From assembly GCA_027946555.1 (NCBI GenBank), contig JAPEVC010000137.1, positions 34,418 through 98,417 of the forward strand: 64,000 nt of DNA, in the 5' to 3' direction. The first letter of the stretch is position 1, and each line of letters starts with the position of its first letter. The position numbers and the translations under genes were made by a program. This document shows positions 1 through 11,400 of the stretch, in pieces. Origin of the DNA: Gnomoniopsis sp. IMI 355080. Taxonomy: Eukaryota > Ascomycota > Sordariomycetes > Diaporthales > Gnomoniaceae. The notes below the pieces were generated by a model. The model was not told the DNA's origin. It ran no database searches and saw nothing but the letters and a program-made list of their open reading frames with translations.

Positions 1-2179
1 ATGCCTTGCATGATAAAACTAAAAGTGATGGAATACATAGTAATGGTTGGTTGATCTCGAGATACAAGTACTTCTTTGTAGGCATCCTGCTTCTCCCAAA
101 TTTCCATCAAAAAAGTGGTCCAGGAGGTATCAGGGTCGGGAGCACTTGCTCCGAGTCCCAAGACACCTCTCCATATGATATCAAATGCGAATTACTGATC
201 ACGAAGGAATTGCAGTATGTTCTACTAGGGAGTTTCCTGTACTATTGGATCCCTGGCGTTATTTTCCAAGGACTCTCTGTGTTTTCTTTCGTCACATGGA
301 TCCGGCCAAACAATGTGGTGCTAAACCAGCTCTTCGGAGGGTTTACCGGTCTCTCTTTGATACCTTTGACTTTCGATTGGGTAAGCGACTTTCCTTTCCT
401 CCCCCCTCTTTTTCTTTTCTTTTTTCCCTACTTCTTCTTCTTCTCTTCTCACATTTTTGAGTGGCTCTTGAACGTGCCTAGAGTGCTCAGGGCGTATAAC
501 TAAAGTCCTTTGCATTCTGATTTACCCTTACTTGCCATAAAAGATATTTTGGGACGAATACTCAAAAATGATCTGCCACAATTCAAGAAAGATAGTACGA
601 GGTAGCCTATGCTGGCTGGAAATTACTGACTATCATTGATGTAGACATACGTGACAGCGTACCTCGGTGATCCCCTGCTGGCGCCGGTACACACGGCCAT
701 ATCCGAACTCGTCGGGCTGGTTGTCTTCGTCATTTTAGCCACCATTGGGATTACTTACACAGGCTCCATCTATTCCGAGTACCTGCCAATCAATACATCT
801 CAGACATACGACAATACGCAGAACTCGTACAACGTCAGTCGCATTCTGGGCGATGGATTCTCGTTCGATCTGCAGAAATACAAGAGTTACTCGCCCTTAT
901 TCCTTTCCCCGGCCTTTGCCCTCAACTATGGTCTTTCGTTCGCCGCTCTGATAGCAGCCTTGGTACACTGCGGTCTGTTTCATGGCAAGGAGATCTGGTA
1001 TCGACTCAAATCTGCAAAAAATCAGGAGCCTGATATCCACATGAGGTTGATGGCGAAATACCAAGATGCTCCGGAGTGGTGGTATCTGGCTCTTTTTGTC
1101 ATTTCGCTGGCTCTAGGACTGGCCACTGCTCTGGGATATGATTCTCAGTTACCCTGGTGGGCCTTTTTCGTGGCCATCATACTCGCCGTCGTCTTTATGT
1201 TGCCAACAACTATCATTCTAGCCATTTCGAACTTGCCTCTGGCTTTGAATGTGCTTTCACCATACTTGGCTGGGTTCATGATTCCTGGAAAGCCTATTGG
1301 CGTTATGATTTTCAAAGTTTACAGCACAATTGTACTCGGCCAAGCGCAGACTTACGCCGGCGATATGAAGATGGCGCATTATCTCAAGATTCCTCCTCGA
1401 ATTACCTTCTGGTGTCAGGTTGTGGCAACCATTTGGGCAACATTTGTCCAGATTGCTGTAATGAACTGGACTCTTGGGAACATAGATGGCGCTTGCGACC
1501 TGTAAGTTGATTTTTCCCCGTCAGATAAATTCCCGAGCTCGTGCTGATCAAGTATGGGCGTTAAGGGAGCAACCTGCCAAGTTCACCTGCCCCAACGGCC
1601 GCACATTCTTCTCATCATCGATCGTTTGGGGAGTCATTGGTCCCGAGCGGATGTTTGGCGCCGGGTCTATTTACCAATATTTCAACGTTTTCTGGCTCAT
1701 CGGCGCAGCTCTACCTTGCATCTTTTACGGTTTCCTCAAATTTGGCGGCCGCTTGTCTTGGGTTGGACGTACGCTTCACGCACCCATTATGCTTGGAGCC
1801 ATGGGCTGGCTTCCTCCAGCAACACCTTTATCTTTCTGGACCTGGGGCTTGTTCGCTTTGCTTTTCAACCATGTCATCAAAAAGAGATACAATGGTTGGT
1901 GGAGTACATACAATTATGTCACAGCTGCGGGCCTGGATGCTGGACTGGTCATCTCTACCATTGTGATCTTCTTCGCCATCACCTTCCCTGGTGTGACTAT
2001 CCCGCAATGGTGGGGCAATGTTGGAGTCTTTGAGAATATGGTGAGAATCTCGTACTACATCGTAGTGATCTCTATGCGACGTGCTTGCTAACCAGCGTGC
2101 TCGCTAGGACTCCACATACACTGCGATACTCAAGACTGTGCCAGAAGGAGAGACTTTCGGGCCTGCCACGTGGTCGTAA
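1..2179 (+). CDS. OPT-family small oligopeptide transporter (5' end outside window)
   Basis: This is the C-terminal part of an oligopeptide transporter (OPT family), a proton-coupled plasma-membrane carrier of short peptides. I join exons 1-77, 216-380, 645-1501, 1566-2040 and 2108-2179. The joined frame stays open and reads GWLISRYKYFF, then FLYYWIPGVIFQGLSVFSF, then TFDW-TYVTAYLGDPLLAP, a run typical of the family. Many hydrophobic segments follow, with NGWWSTYNYV near the end and a short hydrophilic tail ending in ATWS. All introns are GT-AG. The first (138 nt) has no stop and is a multiple of three, so the reading frame crosses it, but the protein text inside it does not resemble the family. 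The 264-nt second intron is unusually long and pyrimidine-rich. The start codon lies left of the window. Confidence 0.9.
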
Positions 2180-2959
2180 GGGGTGATACACCTAAAAGAG
2201 AAACTAGAAGCTGAGCATAGCACAGCTGTGAAAACGATGACATTATCGTGTCCCTGTATCATTGTTTGTACGGGGGGGGGGGGCTAAACCTTGACATTGG
2301 GAAAGGGTAACACATCGCGAGTCGATGCTTCCCAGCATTGCTGTGACGCATCCGGTATCTGCGTAAGTACCATGGTATGCAAGGCAGACTTTATTTACTG
2401 TGTTTATTCATAGCCAGGCCATGTGGACCCGACTATCATAACCTAACCGTATCCAGAAGATCAAAAATTCATTCGCATCCTTTTCGACGGCAGCCTAATG
2501 AATCACAGTTGCATGTCCCACCGTGTGGGCATCAAATGAATTGTAAGCAACTGATGGGCGCTCTCAGCATGCCAAGCCATGTCCTGAACAAGGGATAAGA
2601 AGCGACTGAGCCACGAAGGATCCAGCAAGCAACGAATGTGGTTTAGTACCAATTACACAGCCTGTCAGCTTTCAAAAGTTTACCGCCCCGTATTTACAAA
2701 AGCACCCCTTAGCAGTAACAAAGGATCGATTGCCTTGTACCTTGTACCGTGGCGCATAGAATCATTCAAGGCAGCTATCTACAGTGACAGAGGGACACGT
2801 GCGTGCCTCTCGATCCACTGTAAGAATATGAACATATTTAGTGCCCGCCCTGGGCGCGTAACCCTGCTGCAAACAAATTTAAAAACTGTATTCGTAGCAG
2901 TCTTATTTCGAAATATCGCCTGTTAGATTCTCTCATAACACAATTGTTGAACAGCAAAG
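2180..2959. other. Intergenic region with a 12-G run
   Basis: No supported gene. It holds the 3' flank of the OPT gene, an uninterrupted run of 12 G at 2272-2283, and the promoter of the next gene. Short open frames here have no recognisable protein features. Confidence 0.6.
2272..2283. repeat. Mononucleotide G tract (12 G)
   Basis: Twelve consecutive G residues about 90 bp after the OPT stop codon. It is a likely slippage site, and its exact length may be unreliable in the assembly. Confidence 0.85.
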
Positions 2960-3566
2960 ATGCCCGTTTCTCCCTCATCCAACGCTATGAACTCCACCGT
3001 AGCTTTACGCTGGACCACCATTTACGGTTTTCCACCAGCCTTCATCATGTTCATCATTCATGGAGTAGGGAGCAAATATGCGTTTCCAGCCATTGGCCTT
3101 GTACCGCTTGCCTGCTCGTCATTTCTGGGCCTACTCCTCCTCAACCGCGATCAGGTAGCCGCCTTTGGCTCACCAATCCAAATGCTTTCACCCTCGAACA
3201 TATTTTTCGCCGACAGTTCAATTTCTATCTTCCTTCTTGCCTGTCTTATTCCAACCTGGGTGTTCCTTGATAGCCCCGACGAGTACGCCATGATTATTTT
3301 GGGCACATATTGTTCTGTGTTCCTTATGCTCAACTTGTAAGCGCCCCAGAAACTATGAATTGTCTAATTCAGCAACATGACCCGTCAAACCGATATTAAC
3401 AATCAGCGCCAGTGGAATTCATTTCTATTTTGCAGCTGCGGAGGCATTGCATATCGTTACCTCGCGTACGAGCCCTTTCAAGTCACTCGCTGCGGATTAT
3501 TCGTCTCTTGACAGCAACTATACGGACGATGCTGAGGACTCTGAACAAGTGGCTTTGATGGCTTAG
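2960..3566 (+). CDS. Small four-helix membrane protein, function unknown
   Basis: Two exons (2960-3336 and 3407-3566, GT-AG intron of 70 nt) encode 178 residues. Hydrophobic segments lie at about residues 13-33, 36-52, 77-96 and 103-120, and another short one after the intron reads GIHFYFAAAEALHIV. The tail is acidic and hydrophilic, ending DSEQVALMA. The second exon joins in phase and keeps a hydrophobic-then-hydrophilic pattern, which supports the splice. I do not recognise the family. The layout resembles several small fungal DUF membrane proteins, but I cannot assign one. The start is the first ATG of the frame. Confidence 0.72.
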
Positions 3567-4060
3567 ACTCCAGGGAAGCCAGGTTGGGCGTTGGGACTTT
3601 TGCATGGGCACGGAAGCCTCTCAAGCATGCGGCTGCGGCCTAAACATGTCGCCGCTACGATAGAAATGGGTTATGGGTGGGCTGAATTATCAAGAATAGA
3701 CCAACAAGTAGGTAGTCGATCAAGCTCAGCCTGAAAATGAGACTTTGTGCCTATTGAACTCCTGTTCCACCGTTGCTGTGAGTTTGCTGTTACATTATTC
3801 CGCATTCTGAGTAGTCATGCGTTTGGTCTTGTTCAAACACGGTCCGGTTCCCAAGTCTGTGCCTTTTCCACTCGTGCACGCAACAAGAGTTTACTGAGGC
3901 AGTGGGGGTATGTGTATCCGAAATTTTGTGAGTATCGACGTACGAGATTCATAGCAAAATTATGCATCTAAAAATGTATTGTTGGCTCAATGACCAAATG
4001 TTTCCGAATTGGAAACATGATCTAATCCGGATGTTATGTGGAAGGCTGGTCAGGCTTAAC
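3567..4060. other. Intergenic region (convergent 3' ends)
   Basis: Between the small membrane protein gene (+) and the GH5 gene (-). I see no gene or repeat. Confidence 0.6.
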
Positions 4061-5487
4061 CTACATCCTCCTCATCGTGACACTCCCGTTCACCCCCGCT
4101 GCACCTCCCCTCTGCAGCGTCGTTGGCAACAAAGGCTCAATGGTCTTCTGCCAAACAGTCTCATACAATCCCGGGCTTCCATCACCCGCCAAGCTACCAG
4201 GCTCAAGACTGCCGAGCTGTGTCGAGTTGCTGCAGCATGGCGCGTTCGATCCCCAAAACGGCCCGGCTGCCCATGCGGCCCATCCGATGTACTCCTGGTT
4301 GTCACTCATGTACGCAATCGCGTCGGTCAACATATCAGCGCAACCCGTCGTGTTGGAACCACCAAACTCGCTGACGAGCGCTTTGATGCCGTACTGCTTG
4401 AGCCAGGCCGTAAGGGGGGCGAGGGTGGTGTTGAAGGGCTCCGTGCACTCAATGTGCGAGCCGGAGAAGTCGTAATCGAGGTACTCGTGAATGTCGACAG
4501 CCCAGTTGTTGGCTGGATCTTCGATCTTGTAGAGATAATCAGAACTAGGCTCATCAGTCCCAGAGGAACCAGAGGTCGTCGTCCAAGTGTGCCCGCCTGT
4601 GTAGCCGTTTCCAGGAACGAGGATGAGGTTATTTGCGCCTGCCTGTCTGATGGCTGTGACTGCAGCTTGGTCATTTTGCAGGATCAACGAGGTCGGCATG
4701 TCGTGAGGCTCGTTCATGAGACCGAAGATGACGTTGGTGTTGTTGGCCTGGAGATCGTCAGCATGCTTCCGAGCCCACGACAAGGATTACCGTGAGGTTG
4801 TGCGAAGGATAGCATAAGGCTCTACAGGATGGACTTCGAAGCACTTACAAATCGCCGGGCCAGCTCACCCCAAAATGCTGCGAACTGCTCTGTGGTTGCG
4901 GCATTCGGGTCAGAGCTATTGCCAATGATACTGCCGGACAAGGGTTGCGCGCTGGGGTCATTGTAGCGCATATAGTTGTGAGGGTCCAGTAAGGCATCTG
5001 CAAGAGGGTGAGGAATTATCTTGGCATGAGAGGGGCTTAAGACTTACAAGCGCCTTTGGTGATCGTGATATGGTCAATAGCTTCTTTATAGTAGTCGAAA
5101 TGCTGGCCAATTACTGTGAGAAACTATCACAAACACATCACTCGCCCCAAGGCTGGCTTACCGTTTCATTGAACTTCGCCCCAAGACCATATTCAAGTGG
5201 ACACATTCGCTCCAGCAGGAACGCAACGCGAAAAAGATTGATCTGTACAGCATTAGCTCTGGGTCATTGTCTCCATGAAGTTGGTAACATTTTACCTTGT
5301 TCTGGTCCACATAAATGTCCACGGCAGACTCGTTGATGAAGGCGTAGTCTACGCCAAAGGTTCCAGGGAGACCTTGGCCCTTTGTGCCATACACGCCAAA
5401 CTCACCGCTGGACTCCGACACGCCAGCATAGTATATGGTGGCTTGAGCCCCAAGAATGAAGGACGACAAAAGAATGGAGGTCTTCAT
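4061..5487 (-). CDS. Secreted GH5 endo-beta-1,4-glucanase (cellulase)
   Basis: Five exons (5296-5487, 5162-5242, 5048-5102, 4849-4997, 4061-4747) encode 387 residues. The product is a glycoside hydrolase family 5 endoglucanase that cuts internal beta-1,4-glucan bonds outside the cell. The first 16 or so residues form a signal peptide (MKTSILLSSFILGAQA). The core shows INLFRVAFLLERM, then DPHNYMRYN, then GLMNEPHD with acid/base Glu172, HEYLDYD, and VSEFGG with nucleophile Glu286. There is no cellulose-binding module, so it is a single-domain enzyme of normal size, most like subfamily GH5_5. The last intron (101 nt) ends just before ANNTNVIFG; all four introns are GT-AG. The short C-terminal tail after the catalytic domain has no clear role. 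Confidence 0.93.
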
Positions 5488-6866
5488 CGTGAATGTCCAA
5501 AACAGGCAGACCAGGTGGCAAAGATGAAGGGAAAAGGGCACAGCGCGAAGACGAGTTCGCGCATCTTCATTATCACTCCACGCATATATACTTACTTATA
5601 TGACCGTGGACATATGGTAAAATTGAAGCACAATGATTCATTCACACTCAAATGCAATTTATCCAGAGCGACCATCCATCTACCTAGTGTGCACTGGCAT
5701 TGAGGAGTAAAGGATAGGCAGCCCCTGAAAATGTAACTACAGGGAGGGCTAATGCGGCGCTTTAGTGACCAACCCAGGGTACTAATCCGGGGTTGTGCAC
5801 TCAGAAGCTCATCCCCGGGAGAGCTTGGAGCATTGGGGAAGGAAATTCGGTCTTCTGTCCCGGCCGTTGGTTGGCGGAAAGACGGGACCGACTCCGGATC
5901 GAGTGAGGTGGAGGCTGAAGCTCCGGGATCCACTACGACCTCACGTCAAGGTCACATATGGTGAAAAAACTATGCGACCAGTGTTGCAATCAGTCGGTAA
6001 AATGGAAGTTGTGAATAGAACCGAGTGAATTTCATTTGAAGAATCCACAAATGAACCCAGTGACTGTTGAAGTTGATACTTCAAAGAGTCTCATGGAACA
6101 TAACTTTAGAATTTCAACCTCGGGTGACAGATGTCGTACCCAGACCTCTCAGCCTGGATGGGACTCGTAGTAAATTCCCAGCCGGCTTCTCACGCTCTTT
6201 TAGGTTCCATGGTTTTTCAGAAGTTGGAACAGAAGAACTGAAGAACGCAAGAAGAAACGAAGAAGGCAGAGGAAAAGGAAGCAAAAATTGAGAAGCTTTG
6301 GCCTTTATACCTAGAAGACCCAAATTGCTAAGTCATGCCACTGACTGCTATAGAAATTCGTGTGCAATTATTGCTCAATGGGCCTACGAGAGTGTCCCAA
6401 ATTCAAATTGAATAGAAGCAGGCATAAAGTATCACTATTCTTCGTAGTCCTTCTGACTAGATTTATAGGCATGGGCTGCCTGTTGAATCGAGCAGACATT
6501 TACAGCTTGGAGCTGATCGTTAAATTTGTGGACTGACAAACCTTACTACCTACCGCGGGTAGAGTGGGCATAGCATCTGGTACCTGAGGGCCAAAGATTA
6601 GGGGAAAGCCGTGGATTTGCGCTTCCCTCGTCACTGATCGTCCGCTTAATACGCGTAGTGCTGCATAGTTCATCGCACGCCCTACACGAACCTTGTTAAC
6701 AGGTCTCAATTTAAACTTCTTGAACGGAACGGGGTGCGTTGAGTCAGAGTAAGACCAGAAAGAGTACCTCTTGATTAGCCCTTATACTCCAGGGGCTTAT
6801 ATTACCTGGCTGGGGCAATTCATTATCAGCGCCGATGCGCGCTCGCCCCCGAACGTCCTCCTGGGC
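5488..6866. other. Intergenic region, 1.4 kb
   Basis: Upstream of the GH5 gene and beyond the 3' end of the hydrolase gene. A purine-rich stretch lies near 6225-6290 (GAAGAAC/GAAGGAA-like). Open frames here are short and lack protein-like composition. No gene is supported. Confidence 0.55.
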
Positions 6867-8003
6867 TCAATCTCCCGACTCGGGATGCCCATCAACCCAG
6901 ACGACAATATTTGCAGGTGGATCCAGCATATCCGCAAAGAACCGGCGAATATCTTTATCAGAGTACCGTAGGCTGAAGTGCATCAAGATAAACGTGGTCT
7001 TGGGCCATTTTCGTACGACCGGCTCGAGGTCCGCCCAAATGGTGTGTTTCGTCTTAACAGCCTGCGCCCGATGTTCTTCATATAGAAAGCTGCACTCGGT
7101 GATGATAACTGGGATCTCATCCTTCAGCCACTGCGGCTCTGCGGCCAGTGTAGCGGCGGTCGTGTCGCCCAAGAAAGCGAACACAGGTGTGGCATGGGAA
7201 GCGGTGATTTCGACGCCAGACTCGCGCAAATTCTTCAGCTCGACGCCCTTGAGGCCCGTATATTCTTTCTTGAGCTTCTTCGAGTTCATTTTGAAGACGT
7301 ATCCAACACAGGGAACTTGGTGGTCGCAGGCAAAGGCTTCGGCGGTCCAATCGACGGTGCGGCGCAGCGGGACGACATCGCCGGGTCGGACGCCATACAG
7401 GTCGTGAGTGTCTAGCCAATGGCGCTCGGCCGGGATCGTCGGGCAAGTTGCGGGTTGAGGGTCCTCGGATGGTTCAAAGTCGTCGACAGACTCTGCGTCT
7501 GATTTATCGGTATCGTCAGCGGTTCTTAGACCGCCAGCATTAAGCACCGTCTTTGCGCGAAGAAAATCGTTGAGCACCTTGGCTACCTCGACTGGGCAGT
7601 AGATATCTGGAGGATCGCTTCGCTTGATAAAGGCGGGTGTGAGCAGGCAGTGATCGGTGTGTCCATGGGTGATGAAGATGTGCTTCGGTCTTTGCTTATT
7701 GACGCATAAGCCGGCATCGAGCAGCAGGTTCAGCTGAGGTATTATGAAGGAGGTGTGCCTGGTGTCTCTGTTAGGATGTTGCTACAGGAATCGAAGCATC
7801 ATTCGGAGCGCTACCTGCCATGCTGCTCGAGATTTGCCAGTCAACACGAGATGCTGATGTTTACCGGGGAATCTCCATTCCAGCACTTCAGAGTGCGACG
7901 ATTGCGCGAGAGGGGTTGCGAACACGGCCGCCATGTCTGTGGGGGTTGCTCGGCGAACAGTCAAGCCTGCGTTACGGATTGAACGTGAAAAGGAATCAGC
8001 CAC
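6867..8003 (-). CDS. Metallo-beta-lactamase fold hydrolase, tRNase Z-like
   Basis: Two exons (7819-8003 and 6867-7758) encode 358 residues. The metal-binding motif THGHTDH (His93, His95, Asp97, His98) follows LNLLLDAGLCV, and FLGDTT and LMHFSLRYSDKDI supply the later metal ligands and the tRNase Z-like C-terminal motif. It is probably a zinc phosphodiesterase acting on RNA, though relatives include other metal hydrolases. An acidic low-complexity insert (DKSDAESVDDFEPSEDP) sits in the middle. The only intron I can make work starts with GC, not GT: joining at 7818/7759 restores SRAAW-HTSFIIPQL, and a CTAAC branch site lies 12-13 nt before the CACCAG acceptor. The nearby GT donor shifts the frame or deletes the conserved HTSFIIPQ stretch. 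The start is the first ATG of the frame. Confidence 0.82.
7759..7818 (-). other. GC-AG intron (60 nt)
   Basis: Donor GCAGGT, branch CTAAC, acceptor CACCAG. It is the only junction I found that keeps the frame and the conserved HTSFIIPQL segment. It is inferred from frame and motif continuity, not from transcript data. Confidence 0.7.
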
Positions 8004-8449
8004 GAATAGCGGTTTAACGCTTGCTAATCGCGTTTAATACAGTGTATATAGATAAAAGTAATAAATCTTACTTATTAAATAGAGAAATTTAATCTAGCAT
8101 TTTAATATCGCTTTATTTTTATAAAATATAAGTATATATACTAATAAAATTCTTTATTTTAAAAAGTATATCATTTTAATATAATTAATTTATTATAATA
8201 AAAATAATCATAGGGTTAGATCTTTAGGGTTAGGTGGTTAAAGCCGATCTTTTTGTGAAGATTTCGCGCTAGTTCTACGCGCTTAAGCTAATCACGTCTT
8301 GCGAACCTCTAACGCGTTACTTCTCGATAAGATTAGGATAGCTCTTTTATTCAAGCTTTTCATTAACGCGTCTGAATCTTAAAGCTTAAGCTTTTAGTTC
8401 CTAGACTTCGTTCCTAAAGCAAAATGAAGAATACAGCAAAAGGAACGAA
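8004..8449. repeat. AT-rich island with telomere-like motifs
   Basis: Positions 8036-8215 are almost entirely A and T, unlike the balanced composition on either side. They are followed by TAGGGTTAG (8211-8219) and TTTAGGGTTAGG (8223-8234), which match the fungal telomere unit TTAGGG. The remainder up to 8449 is moderately AT-rich with CTTAAGC-type repeats and no coding sequence. It could be a decayed (RIP-mutated) repeat or a scar; I cannot identify a parent element. Confidence 0.75.
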
Positions 8450-11400
8450 ATGAGCGATAATAATACGGGCCGGCCACCCATCTCCACGAGCGCGCTCTCG
8501 ACGTATGAGGATATCAACAACCTACGATCGCACCCTTCGAAAGGCACCTGGGGACCTGTCGATGCTAGATCTTCAACTCACGGGCTCGGGGGATCGGGCG
8601 CGCCGGCTGACCCTTTACTAATTTCTCCGGACGACTTCAAATCCAGCCTTTCTAAAGAGAGGGACTTAGCAGCAGCAGATCACAGCAGCCTCGGTCCAGC
8701 GATAGCTTCCACCTCAACTGCCTCCCACAACAATGCGAGCTTAATAGCTCCTGCAACCTCTCTTAACGCGTCACCTTCTTCGACCAGCGAAGCATCAAAT
8801 GTTCTTGCTGCCTCCAAGCCTTTAATAGAGACGAAGAATGCAGCTCCATTCTTTCAGAACCACTTGAAACATGGCGATACCCTTTCTGAAGCCTCTCCTG
8901 CAAGGCATAACGAGCTGCTTTTCCCCCAATATCCTGCACAGCAAAATGCAACGCCTCCCGCACCGCGTACGACGGCAGCCGCCGCCTCGCCACTTCATCC
9001 AGCATCTGACATGCTTGCGAGCAACCAGCCCACATCTGCAAATAGCACTTACCGTCCAAATGGCACCTCGAGCAACAGCCCTGCTGCCGTCAATAAGCCA
9101 GTGCTTAAGATGAAGAGGACTGGGCAGAATTTTCCTTTGAGTTCTGGCACTGGCTCAACTCATCAGAGGAACCGCTCTTACTCACCCAATCAAAAACAAG
9201 GTCCACTGCCAGCCAGAGGAAGCGCGATAGGAAAGGCATCAGAGCTCGTCAAGAAAGGTGGGCAAGAGCCTGCTAGCAATGTAATACCGGAGCCGCTAGG
9301 AGTAAGGTCCTCAGAGAAGTTCGATGCGCCCTTTAAACCTGAACCGCAGCAGGACCTCCTCTTCACGGAGGACCTTGCTTACGATGGCTCGCTAGCAAAA
9401 TCTGCTAGACCTTCAACGGACGATCGCGGCAGTGGCAAGGCCACTACCGCAATACACGATTCCGCTGCGGACGATATAATATACGAAACGGCTGCCCAAG
9501 CTGGAGCGGTTGATGGGTCTGTGGAAGATGTTATTGACATTGAATCAAGTAGTGACGACTCCGATTCGCAAAGCGATGACGATGACGAGACCGCGGACGC
9601 GGTCGCAGGTGAGACGTCCTTCCGCCAGCTTTTCCGGGCACCGGATCAGGGGGACGAGTACGATGAACTCGAGGACAACTCGGAGCGAGAGGAGGAGGAG
9701 GAGGAGGAGGAGGATGAAGATGATGCGACATCCGACTCGTCTTCTGACGACTCCACCGTCGCTGAGGAACCCGTGGCTCTGCCTTCAGCCACAATTCAAC
9801 ACCAGGAGTCCTACCCGTCGACGATACTAGAGATGGCTGAGCCCGGTCGTCTATACACTGAGTGCCGTGGTATGTAAAGTTTGGTCCACTATGTGACACT
9901 TACCTGTACCATCATCAATGAACTTATTCATCTGCATTACCGTATACCTCATTCCGAGAGTCATCACACCGCACTTATTACCTCGTCGATAGTCTTAGGC
10001 AAAGGGATCGGGAACTGGGGCCTAAACAGGCACAATCTGATGGACCAGGTCCCCAACTACACTGAACTAGGCTTGAAAATGATCATTCATTGACCTCGAT
10101 CTTATAGACAAAGGCGTCACTATCAAAGCTGGGCCGGCGGTGTTTCCTGTCGGTTATAGCAAGAGTAGCATCGATGGCTTCCCTTGGATATGCGCCGTGC
10201 GTTCTTGCAGACTGCTCTACAGCAACTTGGCTGGACTAGCGTCTCATGCCAAGGTAAGTAAATTGTGATTCTATTGTGACATGGCCTTGCGTTACTGACC
10301 ACCGACAGTTCACGCACAAGAAAGCGATGTTCAACGACAATATGGACGGAACCGTATCCTTAGTAGGATCCTACTCTAAGAAGAACCAGTCTGGAACAAC
10401 TCCTCCTGTCGTCGTCTCTAAACGGCCGTTGGATCCGAAAGAACCACCAATGCGAGAACCTGCAGTTGCGGGCCAAAAGAAGCTCAACAAAACAGGCGGG
10501 GTAGATGCGAAGAAAGTCTCGGCAAGTGCTGTCTTTGATGGGAACGATGTGGTTATGGCCGACGCAGAGAGTTTCGAAGAGGAGAAGAAATCAACTACGC
10601 CTCCGGTGGTCGATCCAAAAACCTCAGAACGGATGTGGGAGTACATCCGGCCATTCCTCTCCAATCACAAGTCCATCCCTGCCCACAACTGGGCTCGGCA
10701 TATTATCCACCTTCCTCGCATTCGAGAGATCAGTTGGAACGAAGAGCGGATCAAGGAACATCCATATACGGACAGCCATCCTAGGGACATCACGGCTCTT
10801 CTCGTCCAGATCACCGGCATCGAGTCTCAAACCCCATGTGAACACTGTCTGCGGGGCCGTGGTCCCTTCAACGGCTGCATTGTAATTTCACCAAAAGCCT
10901 CTGACGAGGTGAAGGGCGCCGTACTTAGCTGTGCGAATTGTGAGTTTTCCGTTGCAAAGTGGCACGTTGTAGCGGGTAAGTCGCTAATTGTTCTATGCAG
11001 GTTACTATAAATCTAACCAGTCCCATTGCAGTATCTGCAAAGACAAAGTAGCACGCAAGGAACGGCGGGTTCGAGCCGGACAAAAACCTCTCAGCTACAA
11101 CATGAAGCTTCTATCCAATGTGGCACATCCAAAGTCTGCAAAGGCTATGATGGATCAAGCGCACGTTTTTTCGGGTTCAAAGAACTTGCCCAGCGCACCA
11201 TCGCAGTCCAACCTGAAGCTGTACCTGCCGTCTGAAATCAAGAGCATCGAGAAGGCAAGCAGCGATCGTTCGTACAAGGTGATCAAGGGACTGAATGGGA
11301 AGGATGTGGCCATGTGTGGAGCATTGATTCCTGAGAAATACGACTTGGATCGCACCGTTCCCGGCTACCCATGGATATGCCCTATCCGGTCTTGCCGAAG

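Noticed and set aside
7734..7814. GT-AG alternative for the tRNase Z-like gene (81-nt intron)
   Set aside because: It keeps the frame but deletes the conserved HTSFIIPQ stretch; the GC-AG option restores it and has a CTAAC branch at the right distance.
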